Shown: positions 22,731-34,867, counted from the first letter of the stretch. The stretch is DNA of 64,000 nt from Pseudeuparius sepicola (GCA_963920635.1 OY987306.1:13162001-13226000); one strand, 5' to 3'. Made by a program: numbers and translations. Notes: a model not told the origin generated them from the letters alone.

Positions 22731-24522
22731 ATTTAGAGCATTTATTATTGTTGTACAGTGTTGTTTAGTTATAATGGATTTTTTCGTATTTTTTTTATCG
22801 ATTTCAGAATAATACTAAAAGCCCTTAAAAACTTAAGTTATTGAGTGAAATATTAAGATTTTTCAGACCAACTCTTAAATGCCTTAAAATATATGAATTT
22901 TAAATTTGTTAGTATTTCAGTAATATAATGATTTATATCAGACAAAATTCATAGTTTTGAAAATTGGTAGAAATGGGATGACATAAGAATTCCTAAATCA
23001 AAAAGTTCCCACCCCTAAATTGCGTGCTTCATCCGTTATGACGTCGTTTTTTACTCCTATTTTCAAGTTTTCTAGATTATCTTGGAAACTGCCCTTTTTG
23101 ATAAAAATACCCATGTACCTACAAAAATATTCCTCATAAAATTTTCTTAAATATGTTCCTATACATTTTCTCATAGAATTAATATTAGTGTGGGAAATAA
23201 AGTGCATACATATGGGTTGTTACGGCGCTAACACAATAAAAGCTCAACAAATTCTGCAGTTACAAATTGTTTGTACTTTTTATCTTGTCGGGCTTTGTTA
23301 AAGTCAATTAAGTTTTCAAATCATTCTTTTAACAATTGCAGTAAGTATCACCTATTAGTGTTTTTTCACATATAATACACTTACTTGTTGATCCAATTAA
23401 AAAATAGCATAAAATGGCTTAATACATAACTTAAAGTCACGCGAAAAGTTTGTTAATACCCGAGAAAATATACACAAAAATATATATTAAGGTACTTTCG
23501 GCATGGGTTTTTTATTTTTAGTAGAAATTAAGTATTTTTGCATAATTAATATAAAAAGTGCATAAAACAATAATTCCAGTTTTTTAGAAGTTAATAACGC
23601 AAAACAGTAATTTATTGTATCTATATATCCACTTATTCTTTTCGTACAGATTTCTATAAAAGTGTCTCATAAAATTGCGAGTTGCAACTTTCCGGTTGAG
23701 ATAATTGCAAATCTGGAGTCGGTCTCCCAAGAGTTTTTATTTCAACTTTTTCTGTCAATCAAAGTCTACAATAACCTTTCCTGCAATGTCCTACACACTT
23801 TTTTCCATTTTGTTTATGTAGAACATACGAGGCACCGAGAGAAGTTTTGTAAGCATGTGGCGACGCATGCCACGCACTTCACTGGCGGGGACTGGGGCTC
23901 GACTGGCTGGAGCTCAAGAACTTAGAGCCTCTCTTATGCTATAGTGGAAGCAGCCGACTCGGCTCGGTCATGCCCCTTTCCTCGCGGAATCTCAACTCAA
24001 ATATTCGTAGCCGCCAAACGACGATTTTACGTTACTATAAGGTATCCGTTATGGGCATTTTAACAGTATTGCTGGGCGTTGTGGCAATTTAATTAGAAAG
24101 GAACAAGGAAGTAAAATATAGAATATAGCAGTCAGGGAACCAAATTATTTTTTCCCATTTTCTACTTGGGGGCTCTAGCCCCAGAGCTCCTATGGACGAG
24201 CTGCCACTGGGTAGTTGTATTTGCAGTTTTGACTCTTTTTCAGATAAGACCGTTTGGTGGCAATTCTGTGACTGTATTTTCGCGAGCAAAACCCTACAAA
24301 ATCTTTTTAGGTTTATCCAAAACCTGTCGTTTTCGCGAGGCGGTTTTATCAGAGGGGAGGCAAAATAGACATATAAAAAACAATTCTAAAGTTCAGGGCC
24401 GCTTCGACCATGTGTGCAATGTGTGCGGCCCACACAGGTGCCAGGTACGATCGGGCGCCAAAAGGCGTCAAAGCGAAGATCTCCCATAATATTAAGGAAG
24501 GATTTTTGTCAATTACACTATC
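22731..24522. other. Intronic stretch with a hAT-like terminal fragment at about 24394-24450
   Basis: 22731-23640 is AT-rich and unrecognised. 23800-24020 is unusually GC-rich and may be a degraded non-autonomous element. At 24394 CAGGGCCGCTTCGACCATGT followed by GCGGCCCACACAGG resembles hAT terminal sequence, but no matching inverted end was found. Open frames at 23662-23925 and 24166-24540 lack known motifs. Confidence 0.45.
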
Positions 24523-25190
24523 AGAGTATATGGGTTCCACAGGCTAGGAGCATTTTATTCAACTGGGTATATAGTTAACAGCAGTGAGATGTAGGAGACT
24601 CCGGCGCCTTCCACAACTACTGAAAGGTGTTACAGGGTGTAGGGTAACCATTCATTATTGTTGGTTATGTCAACTTCCTATTTGTTCATCCAAAAGCAAA
24701 TTCAATAATTTCACGACTTAATGCAAGTATCGAACATGGAATTTCTAACCTACAATATCAAGCCAAGAATAACAAGTAAGGATGGATTTTTGCACCTGTA
24801 AATATAAATCAAGAGGGGTGTTTTATCGTCACAGCAGGCAAAGGATAATCAATTGAAAAAAATGCACTCCAACCGGGACTCGAACCCGGGACTCCTACTG
24901 GTGCCGTAGGCGCTTTGAACCAACTAAGTTACCAGAGAATATGGGTTTCATCGGCTAGGAGCATTTTATTCAACTGAGTATATAGTTAGTAGCGGTGAGA
25001 TGTAGGAGACTCCGGCATCTTCCACAACTACTAGAAGAGGTTAGAGGGTGTAAGGTAACTAACCAGAAGCAAATTCGACAATTTCTCGACATGATGCAAG
25101 TATCGAACATGGAAATTCTAACATACAATATCAAGTTAAGAATAACAAATAAGGATGGTTTTTGGCACCTGTAAATATAAATCAAGGCAA
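24523..25190 (-). repeat. tRNA-derived SINE, one copy with head and one headless copy in tandem
   Basis: Two same-orientation bodies align: 24523-24835 and 24938-25187, sharing GGCTAGGAGCATTTTATTCA, GAGATGTAGGAGACTCCGGC and AGTATCGAACATGGAA. Between them, on the minus strand, is a tRNA-like head (24864-24937). The order fits a head-to-tail SINE dimer in which the upstream copy lost its head. Confidence 0.7.
24864..24937 (-). promoter_or_regulatory. tRNA-like SINE head with Pol III B box
   Basis: On the minus strand GGTTCGAGTCC is a perfect B box (24877-24887), within a T arm CCGGG-TTCGAGT-CCCGG. An anticodon-like stem CCTAC/GTAGG has loop GGCACCA, which lacks the universal U33. The acceptor-like pairing CUCUGG/UUGGAG needs three G-U pairs. 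The A box (TAACTTAGTTGG) is imperfect. Promoter relic or SINE head is more likely than a working tRNA. Confidence 0.6.
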
Positions 25191-25275
25191 CAAAATTCCA
25201 AGGTCAGCTACTCCCATCTCACCGGCCATATTGATGAATTCATTTCCGCTCCAGAACTCCAGGAAGCGCCTTGAG

Positions 25276-25423
25276 ATGTTTTTCGAGTCGCTTAGATGCT
25301 TTTTGAGTCGCTTAGATGTTTTTCAAGTCGCCTAGACGTTTTTCGAGTCGTTTTTCGAGACATTTAGATACTTTTCGAGTCGCTTAGATGTTTAGACGCT
25401 TTTCGAGATACTTAGATGCTTTA
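25276..25423. repeat. Degenerate 20-bp minisatellite
   Basis: The unit GATGTTTTTCGAGTCGCTTA repeats about seven times with substitutions and two shortened units. Confidence 0.85.
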
Positions 25424-26720
25424 CTCTGGTTTGATAATGACCTGGTGGAAGCAAACAAACCGTGAACAACTCGGACATCTTCGGCAGCCTTCGCGAGGTT
25501 TAGACCCTAGTCACTGCGACTGGCTTACATCAGAAGAGGACGTGGAAGTGTGTGTGGGGGAGGGTAAGGTTGGTCGTGTCTTGACCACGTTTTGACCTTA
25601 TGGGGAATATGGGGATTAACATGGGGAAGGTGTACTAGAATATTCATAGCCTGAAGTCCTATATTTAGCTATCTGACAGAGGCTCGCTGGCATCCTCCTG
25701 GAGAGGGCAAATGGCGCCCTCTGTGAGATATGTAGAACATCTTCAGCTTATGCTTTATCCCCAAAAACCTAACTGTCAAATTTCAGTTCAGCAGAATTTT
25801 GCTGGGAACAACTTTGTAAATACGAGTATATATATATATAACGTAAATTGCACCCTTTAATAGATACTCTGAAAAATACGAAATTTGGGGTAGAAACAAT
25901 GTTGTAAGGAATGAAGCACAAACTTTAGTTTAATAATATTTATGGTAATTTAATAACATTTATGGTAATTTTCAAAACTAAGATCTTTGTCAGATATATC
26001 ACAATTATAAGTCTAATATTACTATAGTGGATATGTGGAGCACTAAACATCGAAGACAACATTATGTTGTTGGAAAGGTAAGCTTATCCTGGAGAAAATA
26101 GTTTGAGGCAGTCTCTAAAAAAATTTGGCAAGTCAAACATTTTGATTGAATGAGTTTGCCACCTTTAAATGTGTGGATTGAATTATTTGCAGAGAATGGT
26201 ATTTAACGATGAAATAAAATTAGTGTGCAAGATCATCTTCCAATTTTGAAAATTTTACTGAGGAGCTAGTAGAAAAAGGACAGTACCGATACCGGTATTA
26301 GAAATATCAATATATTTATATTATAGGATGTAATAAATTAAGGAATAAACTCATTTTCTCGAAAAGAAAAAGTATTTTGGAGAAATCCTCACCCAAGTCA
26401 ATTTTTGTTGTAAAAAGTGCATCTTTTGTGGTACTCGCATGTGTGACATCACCGGATATGACGTCTCCAATTCTTTCAAATAGCAACCAGTATTTTTGAG
26501 TGTGCCACTTGATAGAGCATAGTTGTGTGCATAAAGATGTTAAAATTTTTTACATGTCACATAAGGAAATTGTTGAGAAAATGAATGTTATATAGTTTAC
26601 AATTAATTTATTTTATTTAGTATAAAAGGATCAAGAACCTAGTTAATTGCTGAGTGTTCAAACTGATTCCTTCCTGGGCCTAGCAGTATCCAAGAGAGTT
26701 AATAAATTCTCGATGGGTTT
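25424..26720. other. Intronic stretch, no recognisable gene
   Basis: AT-rich overall, with a GC-richer patch at 25440-25560 and a (TA)n run at 25826-25840. I see no coding motifs or element ends. Confidence 0.4.
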
Positions 26721-26724
26721 TACT

Positions 26725-26940
26725 GACGGTTTCTTTAGTGAGTCACGCAATCAAATGCTTTTGTCAAGTCATTAAGTCAAGGTATCCAATGTTTTAAGTA
26801 AGATAGTCTATAGCAAGAGTCGTAGACCTCCCATTTAGCAAACCAAACTGGCTCTGAGTAAACAAGTTGTTAACTTCAAACTCGACTTCAAAGTAGTTAT
26901 TAATCTGATCTTTCAGACAGATTCAAAGATTTTGGAGAGA
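26725..26940 (-). pseudogene. LINE reverse transcriptase fragment
   Basis: The minus-strand frame reads LSKIFESV, FEVNNLFTQSQFGLLNGRST and LTKAFDC (in a shifted frame). It covers the pre-motif 0-2 region and motif A (FDLTKAFD) of jockey/CR1-type LINE RTs. It contains stops and stops abruptly past motif A. Confidence 0.7.
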
Positions 26941-26964
26941 GAATTGAATCATCGTCAAGGTCTT

Positions 26965-27150
26965 CAGACTTAAATCCATTAGATTTCTTTCTGAGAGACC
27001 ATCTAAAAAAACGTCGCCTAGCAAATTAAAGAATACCTACTGATGAGTTAAAATCTGAGATTTGAAATGAATTTAATATTACCAACTTTGAACTCCAGTT
27101 TGAACATTCGATTAACTAGATTCTTGGACATTTTACCAAATTAAATAAAT
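26965..27150 (+). pseudogene. IS630/mariner-type transposase C-terminal fragment
   Basis: The frame SSRSSDLNPLDFFLRDHLKK keeps the third catalytic motif (SPDLNPLDFFLWGHLKS in intact copies) and continues RIPTDELKSEI with two stops to FELQFEHSI, the typical C-terminus. It abuts the LINE fragment on its left. Confidence 0.7.
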
Positions 27151-28930
27151 GAATTGTAAACCCATGTATCATCAATTTTCTTGAAAACTTATGTAACGTA
27201 AAGCTTAGTTTACACTTTGCATCGAATAACTCGTTTAAATGATTAAATAACATTCAATTTAAACAGTACTTGGACATGCGCGAAAGGTATGCCATCTTTT
27301 TTTCAGCATTTTCATAATAAGAACTTGCATATTTCTCATTGGCAGCCTGTTCAGAAACGTGGAAAAATTAATTATTAAAATAAAAGATCACGTGGCAATA
27401 ATAGCCCTTTGGACCCACCCTAACGGTATGCCTATGGTTTTCCAAGGAATTTTCAATTTTGACTTCATTATAAAACACATGGCAGCCTGTATAAAATCAT
27501 ATCAAAATGCATATTTTCCGAATAATTGAAAACTCAGTTTTTCATATGAAGAACCCAGGATGACTCTCTGATTCATACCTTATTATTGTGAGAATATGTG
27601 CCACATAATGCCCTTTGTAAGGCATACTGAGTAAAATCACGTCCAAAAATCTGTCACTATCTCCCGGTCTAGTAGTAAATAACCGAAAATAGCCAAAACA
27701 ATATTAATATACGACAAACAAAGAACAGCCCAAAAACGTCTGTGTACGCCTATGACTGAAATGCCAAATGTTTAGGAAATTACTAAATCGCCAATTCAAT
27801 ACCAACTGAAGGTCCCTCTTTCATCCCCTTGCCTCTATGATCCCCCTTTTCCCTTCCAACTCATCGAATATGTCCTAACCTTTCTATAAACTAACCTTTA
27901 ATATAACTTGACAAAAATGTATCGAGCTTTCTGCAGAAAAAATGCTCTCTCAAATGGCACACGGAAAAATGTAGGTTCCCCTTTGAAAAAAATTGCCGAT
28001 GACGTCATATCAACAACAGTGATGATGCCACACATGCGAGTACCACATCAAAAGATGAGCTCTTTACAACAAAAATTGAGAAAAATTGCCAGTACCTATT
28101 TCTCTGAGAAACTTTTCTCTTTTGAGGAAATGAATTTATTTCTTACTTATGTACTCCCTGTATATTCAGGATGGAAGTATTTAATGAAGAAACAAAATTA
28201 GGACGCATGGCGTCTTTCTATTTAAAAATAAAACAAATAGTATGTAATTATACTGCAACATCCAGTCCGAAACAATCTTCTTTGAATACCATTGTAAGGA
28301 AGTTAGGTATTAGAGTTCCAGGATTTAATTTTTAGTTTGCACCAAATTGATTATTTTGCATTAGCGGCTGGCTGGCATAGGTTTTGTGTTTGCACCCACG
28401 TCTTTTTTATACACTGGAGAACTGAGATTATTTATTTCATTTAAGCTAATTTAATTTAACTTTGGCAATTGTTTCCAGCCTTCCGCTGTTTCCTAAACAA
28501 GGGGGTTCAGCTAGAATCGTCATCATTTTTGGGAAACTGTGCCCGGTCCAGAGGGACCGCTCCCTAGGACCTGTAGGGTGGAGATACCAAACAAATTCTT
28601 CTGAGGGAAAGCTTCATGAGACTGGCGAATCGCTGGTGGCATATCATTACCCAGGGCATCTCCGAAAGTAAGGAGACCATCCTGATGGATAGACACAGTT
28701 GTCCTGAATACTGTGTTGAATTAAAAGCACCAGTGCGTAATCCAGAGGAAGCTCTAGCTCTAGGAAAAGGTGATCATTATTCCTAGCAAAATAGGGAATA
28801 TAGCTAGAGCTCTCAGAGATGAGGATTCGGGCAGAATTCTGACGAATTCCATGCACCATATTACTGATACTAGATGCAGACTTAACTTCTCAATTTCAGT
28901 GTAATCTAAATATAATTTAAATTTATTGTT
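27151..28930. other. Intronic stretch with unclassified repeat fragments
   Basis: A possible half-element ends with CTCCCTGTATATTCAGG near 28155. The GC-richer block at 28490-28860 contains inverted AGAGGGACCGCTCCC-type sequence and AGCTCTAGCT palindromes. Open frames at 27908-28201, 28462-28671 and 28647-28859 match no family I can name. Confidence 0.4.
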
Positions 28931-30500
28931 TTGATTAAAGTTTCAATTTGAAAGTATCATATAGCTGTGTTTTAACAATAGTTCTGAACCAGTTCTAGCA
29001 AATCAGAATGCAGAAAAGTAATTCCAATTAGATCGCTGAGAATCGGTTCAGAACTGTTATTGGAACCAACCCTATATTTAGATTTATTTTAACAAAATTT
29101 TAACTTATTTACAACAAACCATAGTGATATATTTTTAAATCGTTACTTAAATTTTCAAATATTTCTTGTTCTGAATTTCTAACATAATAAATTAAAGTAT
29201 TATCCATGAATAATTTAATTTTGCAACATTTTAGTAATCTCACTAAGTCATTGATATACAGTGACCGGCAGAAAGATGGACACAAAAATTTAATATTTTT
29301 AAACTCCGATTTCGATTATAATTTCAATTTCAAGCTGCTAATCGAACAAAATTAAAGTTTAGTAGCAAATTCATGTGTTATCCGATGATAAGTTGCGCTT
29401 GCAGTATTTTGTTTTTTTGTAATACATAGGGTGGTCGAAAAAATACAAAAATAGTTAAATTTCTTTTTTTTTACTATGTGGCTGCGACTTTAAATCTGAC
29501 ATCCACCTTTCATTCCAAACAACTTTTTTAAGCAACTTTTTACCGTATTAAAAAATAAGGGTACTTTACTCTTGAGTTATTTTGACATTTTTGAATCTAC
29601 CTCGTATCCAAAAAGAGATATTTAAATTTTGATATGTGCGTTTTGAGTTTCAAATGATGCACCAACTTTTATCGAGAATAAAATTTTCTGAGAAATTAAT
29701 AATAAAAAAGTTTTCCATTTGTGTCCATCTTTCTGCCGGTCACTGTATAAAAGAAATAACAAAGGTCCTAATGCCTTGAGGTCATGATTGGTTTCTGCAG
29801 AACTCTTTTTGTTACTTCATATCTGCCACTTAAATAGTTTTCCAACCATTTGTAAATAATTCCTCCAAAACTCTTCACTTCACTAGTAAAATTTCTCTGT
29901 TAACAGTTTCGAAAACTCTTCTAATATATCCAAAAATAAAATTTTAACAATCATTCACGTTGAATTGTAATTTCACATGAATACTTTTTTCTAAATTTGG
30001 CCTGATATTTTGTAAAAATATTTTCTTTCTCTATAAATTCCAACAATTCATCCTTCACCACATTCTGTATTACATTCTCATAAGATGGCAACAAATTTAT
30101 AGGATGAAAGTCTTCACAATCATTGACTTTATCTACCTTTCTTATTGGTCTTTTGGAAGTTTTTGAGCATTCCGGGAAAATTCCAGTTATTGATTGGTTG
30201 ATTATTTTTACAAATTTGACGACGGTTATCTGGAATGCCAGTTTAAAATATTACTTTTTGGATTGCAGGATCAGGAGTCTTCGTTTTTCAAAGATCAAAG
30301 GATGGCATTTGAAAAAACAAAGTACCAGCATCATCAGCCATTTTGATGATGAGGTAGGTAATGAAATCAGTATATCTTCATCTTTGGGTAAATTTATTGC
30401 GAACAACACTCTCCCTCGACTGCTTAAGACTATTTTATGGACCGAACAACATGTCAGAGAAATATCGCAAGTGCAAAGATGTAAGTGCCCAAAATGCTAG
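28931..30500 (-). pseudogene. LINE (jockey/CR1-like) reverse transcriptase relic, split by a MITE
   Basis: Read from 30200 downward: GIFPECSKTSKRPIRKVDKV, then FHPINLLPSYENVIQNVVKD, then ENIFTKYQAKFRKKYS. These match the region before and including motifs 0-1 (GxFPxxWKxSxVxPIxK...NxRPISLL...FRxxxS). Further down are VKSFGGIIYKWLENYLSGRY, then INDLVRLLKCCKIKLFMDN, where the YADD box appears as FMDN. The catalytic Asp pair is lost. A 487-bp MITE sits between WLENYLSGRY and FMDN. Coding similarity fades below 29100 and above 30490. Confidence 0.75.
29259..29745. mobile_element. 487-bp mariner-type MITE inside the LINE
   Basis: The inverted ends CAGTGACCGGCAGAAAGATG GACAC are perfect for about 28 bp. 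TA duplicates flank it (29257-29258 and 29746-29747). It is non-coding, and removing it restores the LINE frame's continuity. Confidence 0.9.
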
Positions 30501-30922
30501 GTTTAACCCAATCAGCCTTCTGTAGATCTGTGGCAGCATCAACATTTATGTTCAACAGGCAATAGTCTGTTTGCTCCATGTCCAAGTACATAAATAGCAA
30601 TTTCCTGTTTAAAGCACAAAAAAAAACTTAAAAACAACAACCGGAAGCACTTAATTTATCGAAAAATTATTTTCTACTAGCGTGCGGAAAGTTACACTTT
30701 CCCGAAAGAATTTTAATGTACTATTCTGTAATAGTGTGGCAAAGTTACTTTTCCGCACTAATGTTGTAAACAAACAGTTCTCCGTATTTTTGAAGTTTAC
30801 GCAGCTGACGTTAATAAACTTTTTGGAGTACTGGGAGTAGTCATTGAATATTTGTTCTTCTGCGGTATAGTTGAGGTTTATTTTGGTTGGTATAAAAACT
30901 ATATGTGACAATAGAGTAAAAC
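30501..30922. other. Intronic spacer
   Basis: Contains GTGCGGAAAGTTAC / GTAACTTTTCCGCAC, an inverted pair at about 30681 and 30742 that resembles sequence at 31780-31820. No gene is recognised. Confidence 0.4.
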
Positions 30923-31458
30923 CAGGGCCGTGAGAACCACTACTGCGACTACTGCGATGCATTTGGCCGCTCCTTCGGCCACATCTTTTTTTTATTAAAT
31001 AACCTTCAGTGGACTTTTTTGTTTTCTGAGGGGAATCCCTTGTCGTTAGTGGCACTGTCCACCTCACGCTCACCTTTTCCTTTCGTCTTTCATGAGACAC
31101 GACCAGGACACAGAATACTTGTTTGACTTTTGGCTATTGCAATTAGATGTCGCTAGAGCGGCGACCGGCTAGAGACGCGATGCGATGATGCGATGCAATG
31201 TAAGATCTTAGATCTGTGGCCTTTAGTTTTTAGTTTCAAAGCAACAATGACAAAGTTATGTTATGTCAGTTGCTTGCGCGTTTTGGCGTTTAGTGTATGA
31301 TAGTCTGAATAGTGGATATCTATAATAATCTGCAGTATTGCCAGTATTTTTTTGTTTAGTTTTGTGTGTGTGTGGGTACGAAATTTGACAGTCATAGCAA
31401 GAGGGGCGGCAAGGAACTATGTCTCAGAAGGGCGGCCGATTCTCTTGCCATGGCCCTG
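30923..31458. mobile_element. Non-autonomous hAT element, 536 bp
   Basis: The ends CAGGGCCGTGAG and (inverse) CAGGGCCATGGC form a short TIR. Eight-base duplications AGTAAAAC (30915-30922) and AGTGAAAC (31459-31466) differ at one base. TIR type and 8-bp duplication are diagnostic of hAT. The open frame running in from the left (30651-31100, minus) is not a gene. Confidence 0.85.
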
Positions 31459-31882
31459 AGTGAAACAGTGGAATAGGAATTCTATTATTACTTGACAAAC
31501 TTAATGTTACTTATATTAATTATTAAAATTTATTCTATTAGGTTAGTTTGTGTTCCATGATGGGCCGGCTATATCATGGCATTGCTGCAGTGCAGCTGTT
31601 GTTCTAAGAGAACCAAGAAGCATCTGCTTGTTGTGTAAGATTATCATCATATATATTTAGTCCTATTTATGAATTTTAGATTATTGACTAATGCCTTGCT
31701 AAAAGGTGTTGATTTTGGGATCGTTGCGCAAAGACTGTTTGACTGAACTCCGCTTCGCATCGTTAGGCCAACTAGTTGCATGCGGAAAAGTACTACTTTC
31801 TGCACTTGTTAGGAAAATAACTATTACCTCTTATTTCATAGAACTACCAAACATGTAGCTTGTTTTTGACAAGTAAACTTAC
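31459..31882. other. Intron end before exon I
   Basis: AT-rich DNA leading to exon I's donor. CATGCGGAAAAGTACTACTT near 31779 echoes the inverted pair at 30.7 kb. Nothing else is recognised. Confidence 0.4.
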
Positions 31883-32142
31883 CTAGTTTGGTATTGCCAG
31901 TAACTGTGTATGCTCTGCTAGGCGGAACGGGTGGTGGTCTTTCTAGATCTAAGCCAAATAGGCTGCATGCCTGACGTGCCAGTCGTATATCACATTTATC
32001 ATTTGGATCGGGAGGTGGTGTACCAGCGATCGGTTGTGGACGGGGCCTTACACCAACAGTAGCACGTGGTACAGGGATTTTAGATATCGGAATGGTTGAA
32101 CCATGTAACTCCTTGTCACGTCGAAGCGTTGACCAACGATAT
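31883..32142 (-). CDS. dachs: Dachs-like myosin, exon I (proline-rich tail linker)
   Basis: Directly after the IQ motif the frame continues with 86 codons of low-complexity, proline- and arginine-rich tail (RPRPQPIAGTPPPDP, LERPPPVPPSRAY). PPVPPSR could bind SH3 or WW domains, but that is inference. No coiled coil is visible, so the protein is probably monomeric. It ends in phase 1 at a canonical GTAAGT donor, after which nearly 17 kb of intron follows. Confidence 0.85.
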
Positions 32143-32220
32143 CTGAAATAATAACGACGATTTTGGTTTTAAAACTTAACTTGTAAATCGAAGATGTCGT
32201 ATTTTACAACTATAACTTAC

Positions 32221-32441
32221 CTGCAGTGCCATCCTCTCCAAGTAGCTTGAATAAGAGTAGCTGCACGAGTTCGACGTTCAGCTCGAAGACGTTCAAACTG
32301 CTGTCGTACACCCTCGCTCAAAAATATATGACGTTTTCCCAAGGCCCAGCTTGTAGATGCATTTCCAGTTCGTTGTTGTGTTGAGTGTTTCATGTGTGAC
32401 TCCACAACATGTTGCAGGATAAGCCGACAGTCTTCTACTAC
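32221..32441 (-). CDS. dachs: Dachs-like myosin, exon H (end of motor, IQ motif)
   Basis: This exon holds TSWALGKRHIFLSEGVRQ, matching the xxYxxGxTKVFLR motif at the end of the motor, followed by a basic helix and AATLIQATWRGWHCR, a single recognisable IQ motif (IQxxxRGxxxR) for a calmodulin-type light chain. The exon ends in phase 2. One IQ motif implies a short lever arm. Confidence 0.92.
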
Positions 32442-32494
32442 CTACAAATATCTTGATTATATATAAATTAAGTGCATACTGCAGATTAAAATAC

Positions 32495-32614
32495 CTTTTC
32501 TTCTATTCGTTGCAGTTTAGCAAAAGGTGCCAAAAGCCTATATCGAGAATTGAATGCTTTGAAACGCATTCGATGGGGAAAACCTCCAGCCATTAAATTA
32601 ACAGTTTCCAGTAC
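32495..32614 (-). CDS. dachs: Dachs-like myosin, exon G (converter)
   Basis: Exactly 40 codons, phase 0 at both ends. It begins VLETVNLMAGGFPHRMRF, the family's GVLETIRIxxAGFPxRxxF converter entry, and continues with the FNSRYRLLAPF segment (F..RY..L.P). A 53-bp intron separates it from exon H, one of the smallest in the gene, beside a 3.7-kb intron on its other side. Confidence 0.92.
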
Positions 32615-32856
32615 CTACGAAACAAAATGCACAGTATATTTCAAGTTTATCATTTTAAAGTTCTGGAAAGTTTTCATTCTAATTTGAGAACTTTGTCCGG
32701 AAGCTTATTAAAAGAGCAGTTGAGTAAGCAATGGTTTTGTTAGTTGTTATTTTCTAGAATCTCTTTCGAATAGGCTCTCAGAGTAGTTGTATATGATTAA
32801 GTTTTATTCGTGGAACCTTTAACAGGTGATAGAAAACCAAAAAATAACCTCACTTT

Positions 32857-34001
32857 CAGAGCTGGGAAAGATCACGCCAAAAAAAATCTAGACGATAGAT
32901 CACATCTTTTTTAAAGGTCTAAGATCGTTTAAAAATAGATCTTTTCTTACAAAAACGATCTTAGATCATAGATTGTCTAAAAATGATCTGTTTAAAAAAT
33001 ATCATTCGATCTAAGATCTTTTAAAAGATCTAAGATCTTAGATCGAATGATATTTTTTAAACAGATCATTTTAAAAGATCTTTTAAAAGATCTAAGATCT
33101 TCTAAACGATCTAAGATCTTCTAAACGATCTAAGATCTTCTAAATGATCTAAGATCTTCTAAATGATCTAAGATCTTTTAAAATATCATCTAAAAATTAA
33201 TGATGTCATATAGTTAATAGATGCCTATAAATACGTTTCCTAATTTTGACATAGTACAATAAAATTAAGTGACATCTTTCAAAACCGGAGCAAGTGATGA
33301 TACGTCAAATTTTACGTAACTAGTAACATCTTTAAGAAGGAGAATTAGATCTGTAAAAACATCTTCGCCAATTATATACAATTTATAATATAAAAGTTTT
33401 TTAACATCTAAACTTAATTCAAATCATTGAGTAAAGGAATAAATCCTTTACTCAATGTTCAAACTAATATTTTTGAAGTTCCGAAACCAATCAAACAAAG
33501 AGTGAGTAATTAATTTATTCTTTTAGTTTAATGTTGTTTTTAGACTTTCTCGTTTGAGAGTATTATAATAGGTATGTTAATATGAATTATTAAGGGACGG
33601 TACTTAATACTAAATAACGTTCAAATATCAGTATTAAATTTCGATAAGATTTGGATGATTAACGTTTACGCCACCGCGCGCCGCAAATGTACAGATCTGC
33701 TTCACTCCGGTCTCATAAGTGACCATTGGCAAGTAGGCCAGCACCTACCACTGCACAAGTCGTTTCCTCCTCCAATGAATCAAAGCTGAATTCTTAAAAG
33801 ATCTTTTTTGGAAAATATCCTAGATCGTCATAACGTTCTTAGATCCTTTTAAAGATCTAAGATCGCCAAACTAAGATCAAAGATCGGATCTATTTGAAAC
33901 GATCTTTTTTAAAAAGATCGTTCTTTGGTGAAACAAAAAAGATCTAGATCAAGATCTTAGATCTTTAAAATGTTCTTTTTTAAATAGATTGCCCAGCTCT
34001 G
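32857..34001. mobile_element. hAT-type element rich in GATC-AAGATCTT repeats, 1145 bp
   Basis: The ends CAGAGCTGGG / CCCAGCTCTG with 8-bp duplications CTCACTTT (32849-32856) and CCCACTTT (34002-34009) mark a hAT. No transposase is present. Instead both sub-terminal regions consist of AGATCTAAGATCTT-type repeats (see 32940-33180 and 33795-33965), leaving an ordinary AT-rich core. Confidence 0.88.
33000..33182. repeat. 19-bp tandem repeat GATCTAAGATCTTCTAAAC
   Basis: Four near-perfect 19-bp units run at 33099-33175, flanked by less regular (T)AAGATC(T) arrays that can pair with each other and with 33795-33965 on the element's other side. Dozens of copies of the GATC-centred palindrome AAGATCTT are present. 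Confidence 0.9.
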
Positions 34002-34867
34002 CCCACTTTCTTGTATAAACTATATCTTTTGAAGGTCTTATAAAAAAGTTACAGGGTGTTAAAATTGTAAAAAATATTTGGACTTTATTGAATATTTGCC
34101 AAACTAGTTGAGATATTGAAGTCATAAGTATTTGGTGCATATTATAACGGCATGGATTTATTATTTCGGGGTACTTCTGAAAAATTATCTAAAAAATTAT
34201 AAGTAAGACTTAAAGTAGAAATAATGTGTTTAATACTTCCAATAAACTTACCTATTTAAGGCTAAACTGAAGATACATTTAAAACATTTAAAGAAGATAA
34301 AATTAATGTTACGCTCTGCATCTTGAAAAATAATACCTTGAATGGGTAAGTTTATTGGGAAAAGTTACTGTATTTAAAGTAAGAAACATTTTTTCTACTT
34401 TGAATCTTACTTATGGAGCGAATTTTTAAGTTAATTTTTCAGAAATACCCCGAAATAATACGGAAAAATCAAATTATGAAACCATGACACATGAAAAAAA
34501 AAAATGCTAAGACAACGTTTTACAATTAAAATTTACATAAAAAACTGAATACATTTTATTGCTATACAAATTGATTAATTTTTTTCTAAATACAACCCAC
34601 TTCCCCGTCACTGATTGCTCAAGGTGTTTGATATTAACAGGGTTTATGCTTACCCATGCCGTTATAATTTGTACCAAATATGACTTAAATATCTCAACTA
34701 GTTTTGTTAATATTCAATAAATTCCACATATTTTTTCCAACTTTAACACGCTGTAACTTTTTTATACGAACTTAAAAAGATATAGTTTACCAATACAAGA
34801 AAGTACGGTTATTTTTTGTCTTTCTATCACCTGTTGAACTGTCCCAGAATAAAACTGAATCACCCTG

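Larger units (their letters stand above)
32790..34867. mobile_element. Foldback element (GTGATTCAG family), opened by a hAT insertion
   Basis: The left tip is decayed (GATTAAGTTTTATTCGTGGA) but AACAGGTGATAGAAAACCAA follows as in its relatives. The right tip ends GAATAAAACTGAATCACCCTG at 34867. Interior blocks GTTACAGGGTGTTAAAATTG and TTTATTGGGAAAAGTTACTG match 5833-6730 and 18098-21332. It lies in the intron between exons G and F. Confidence 0.75.

Noticed and set aside
24864..24937. A functional tRNA gene
   Set aside because: The loop lacks U33, the acceptor stem depends on G-U pairs, the A box is imperfect, and it lies between two SINE bodies.
30651..31100. 149-codon minus-strand frame
   Set aside because: It spans the left border of the hAT element at 30923, mixing element and flank, with no recognisable domain.
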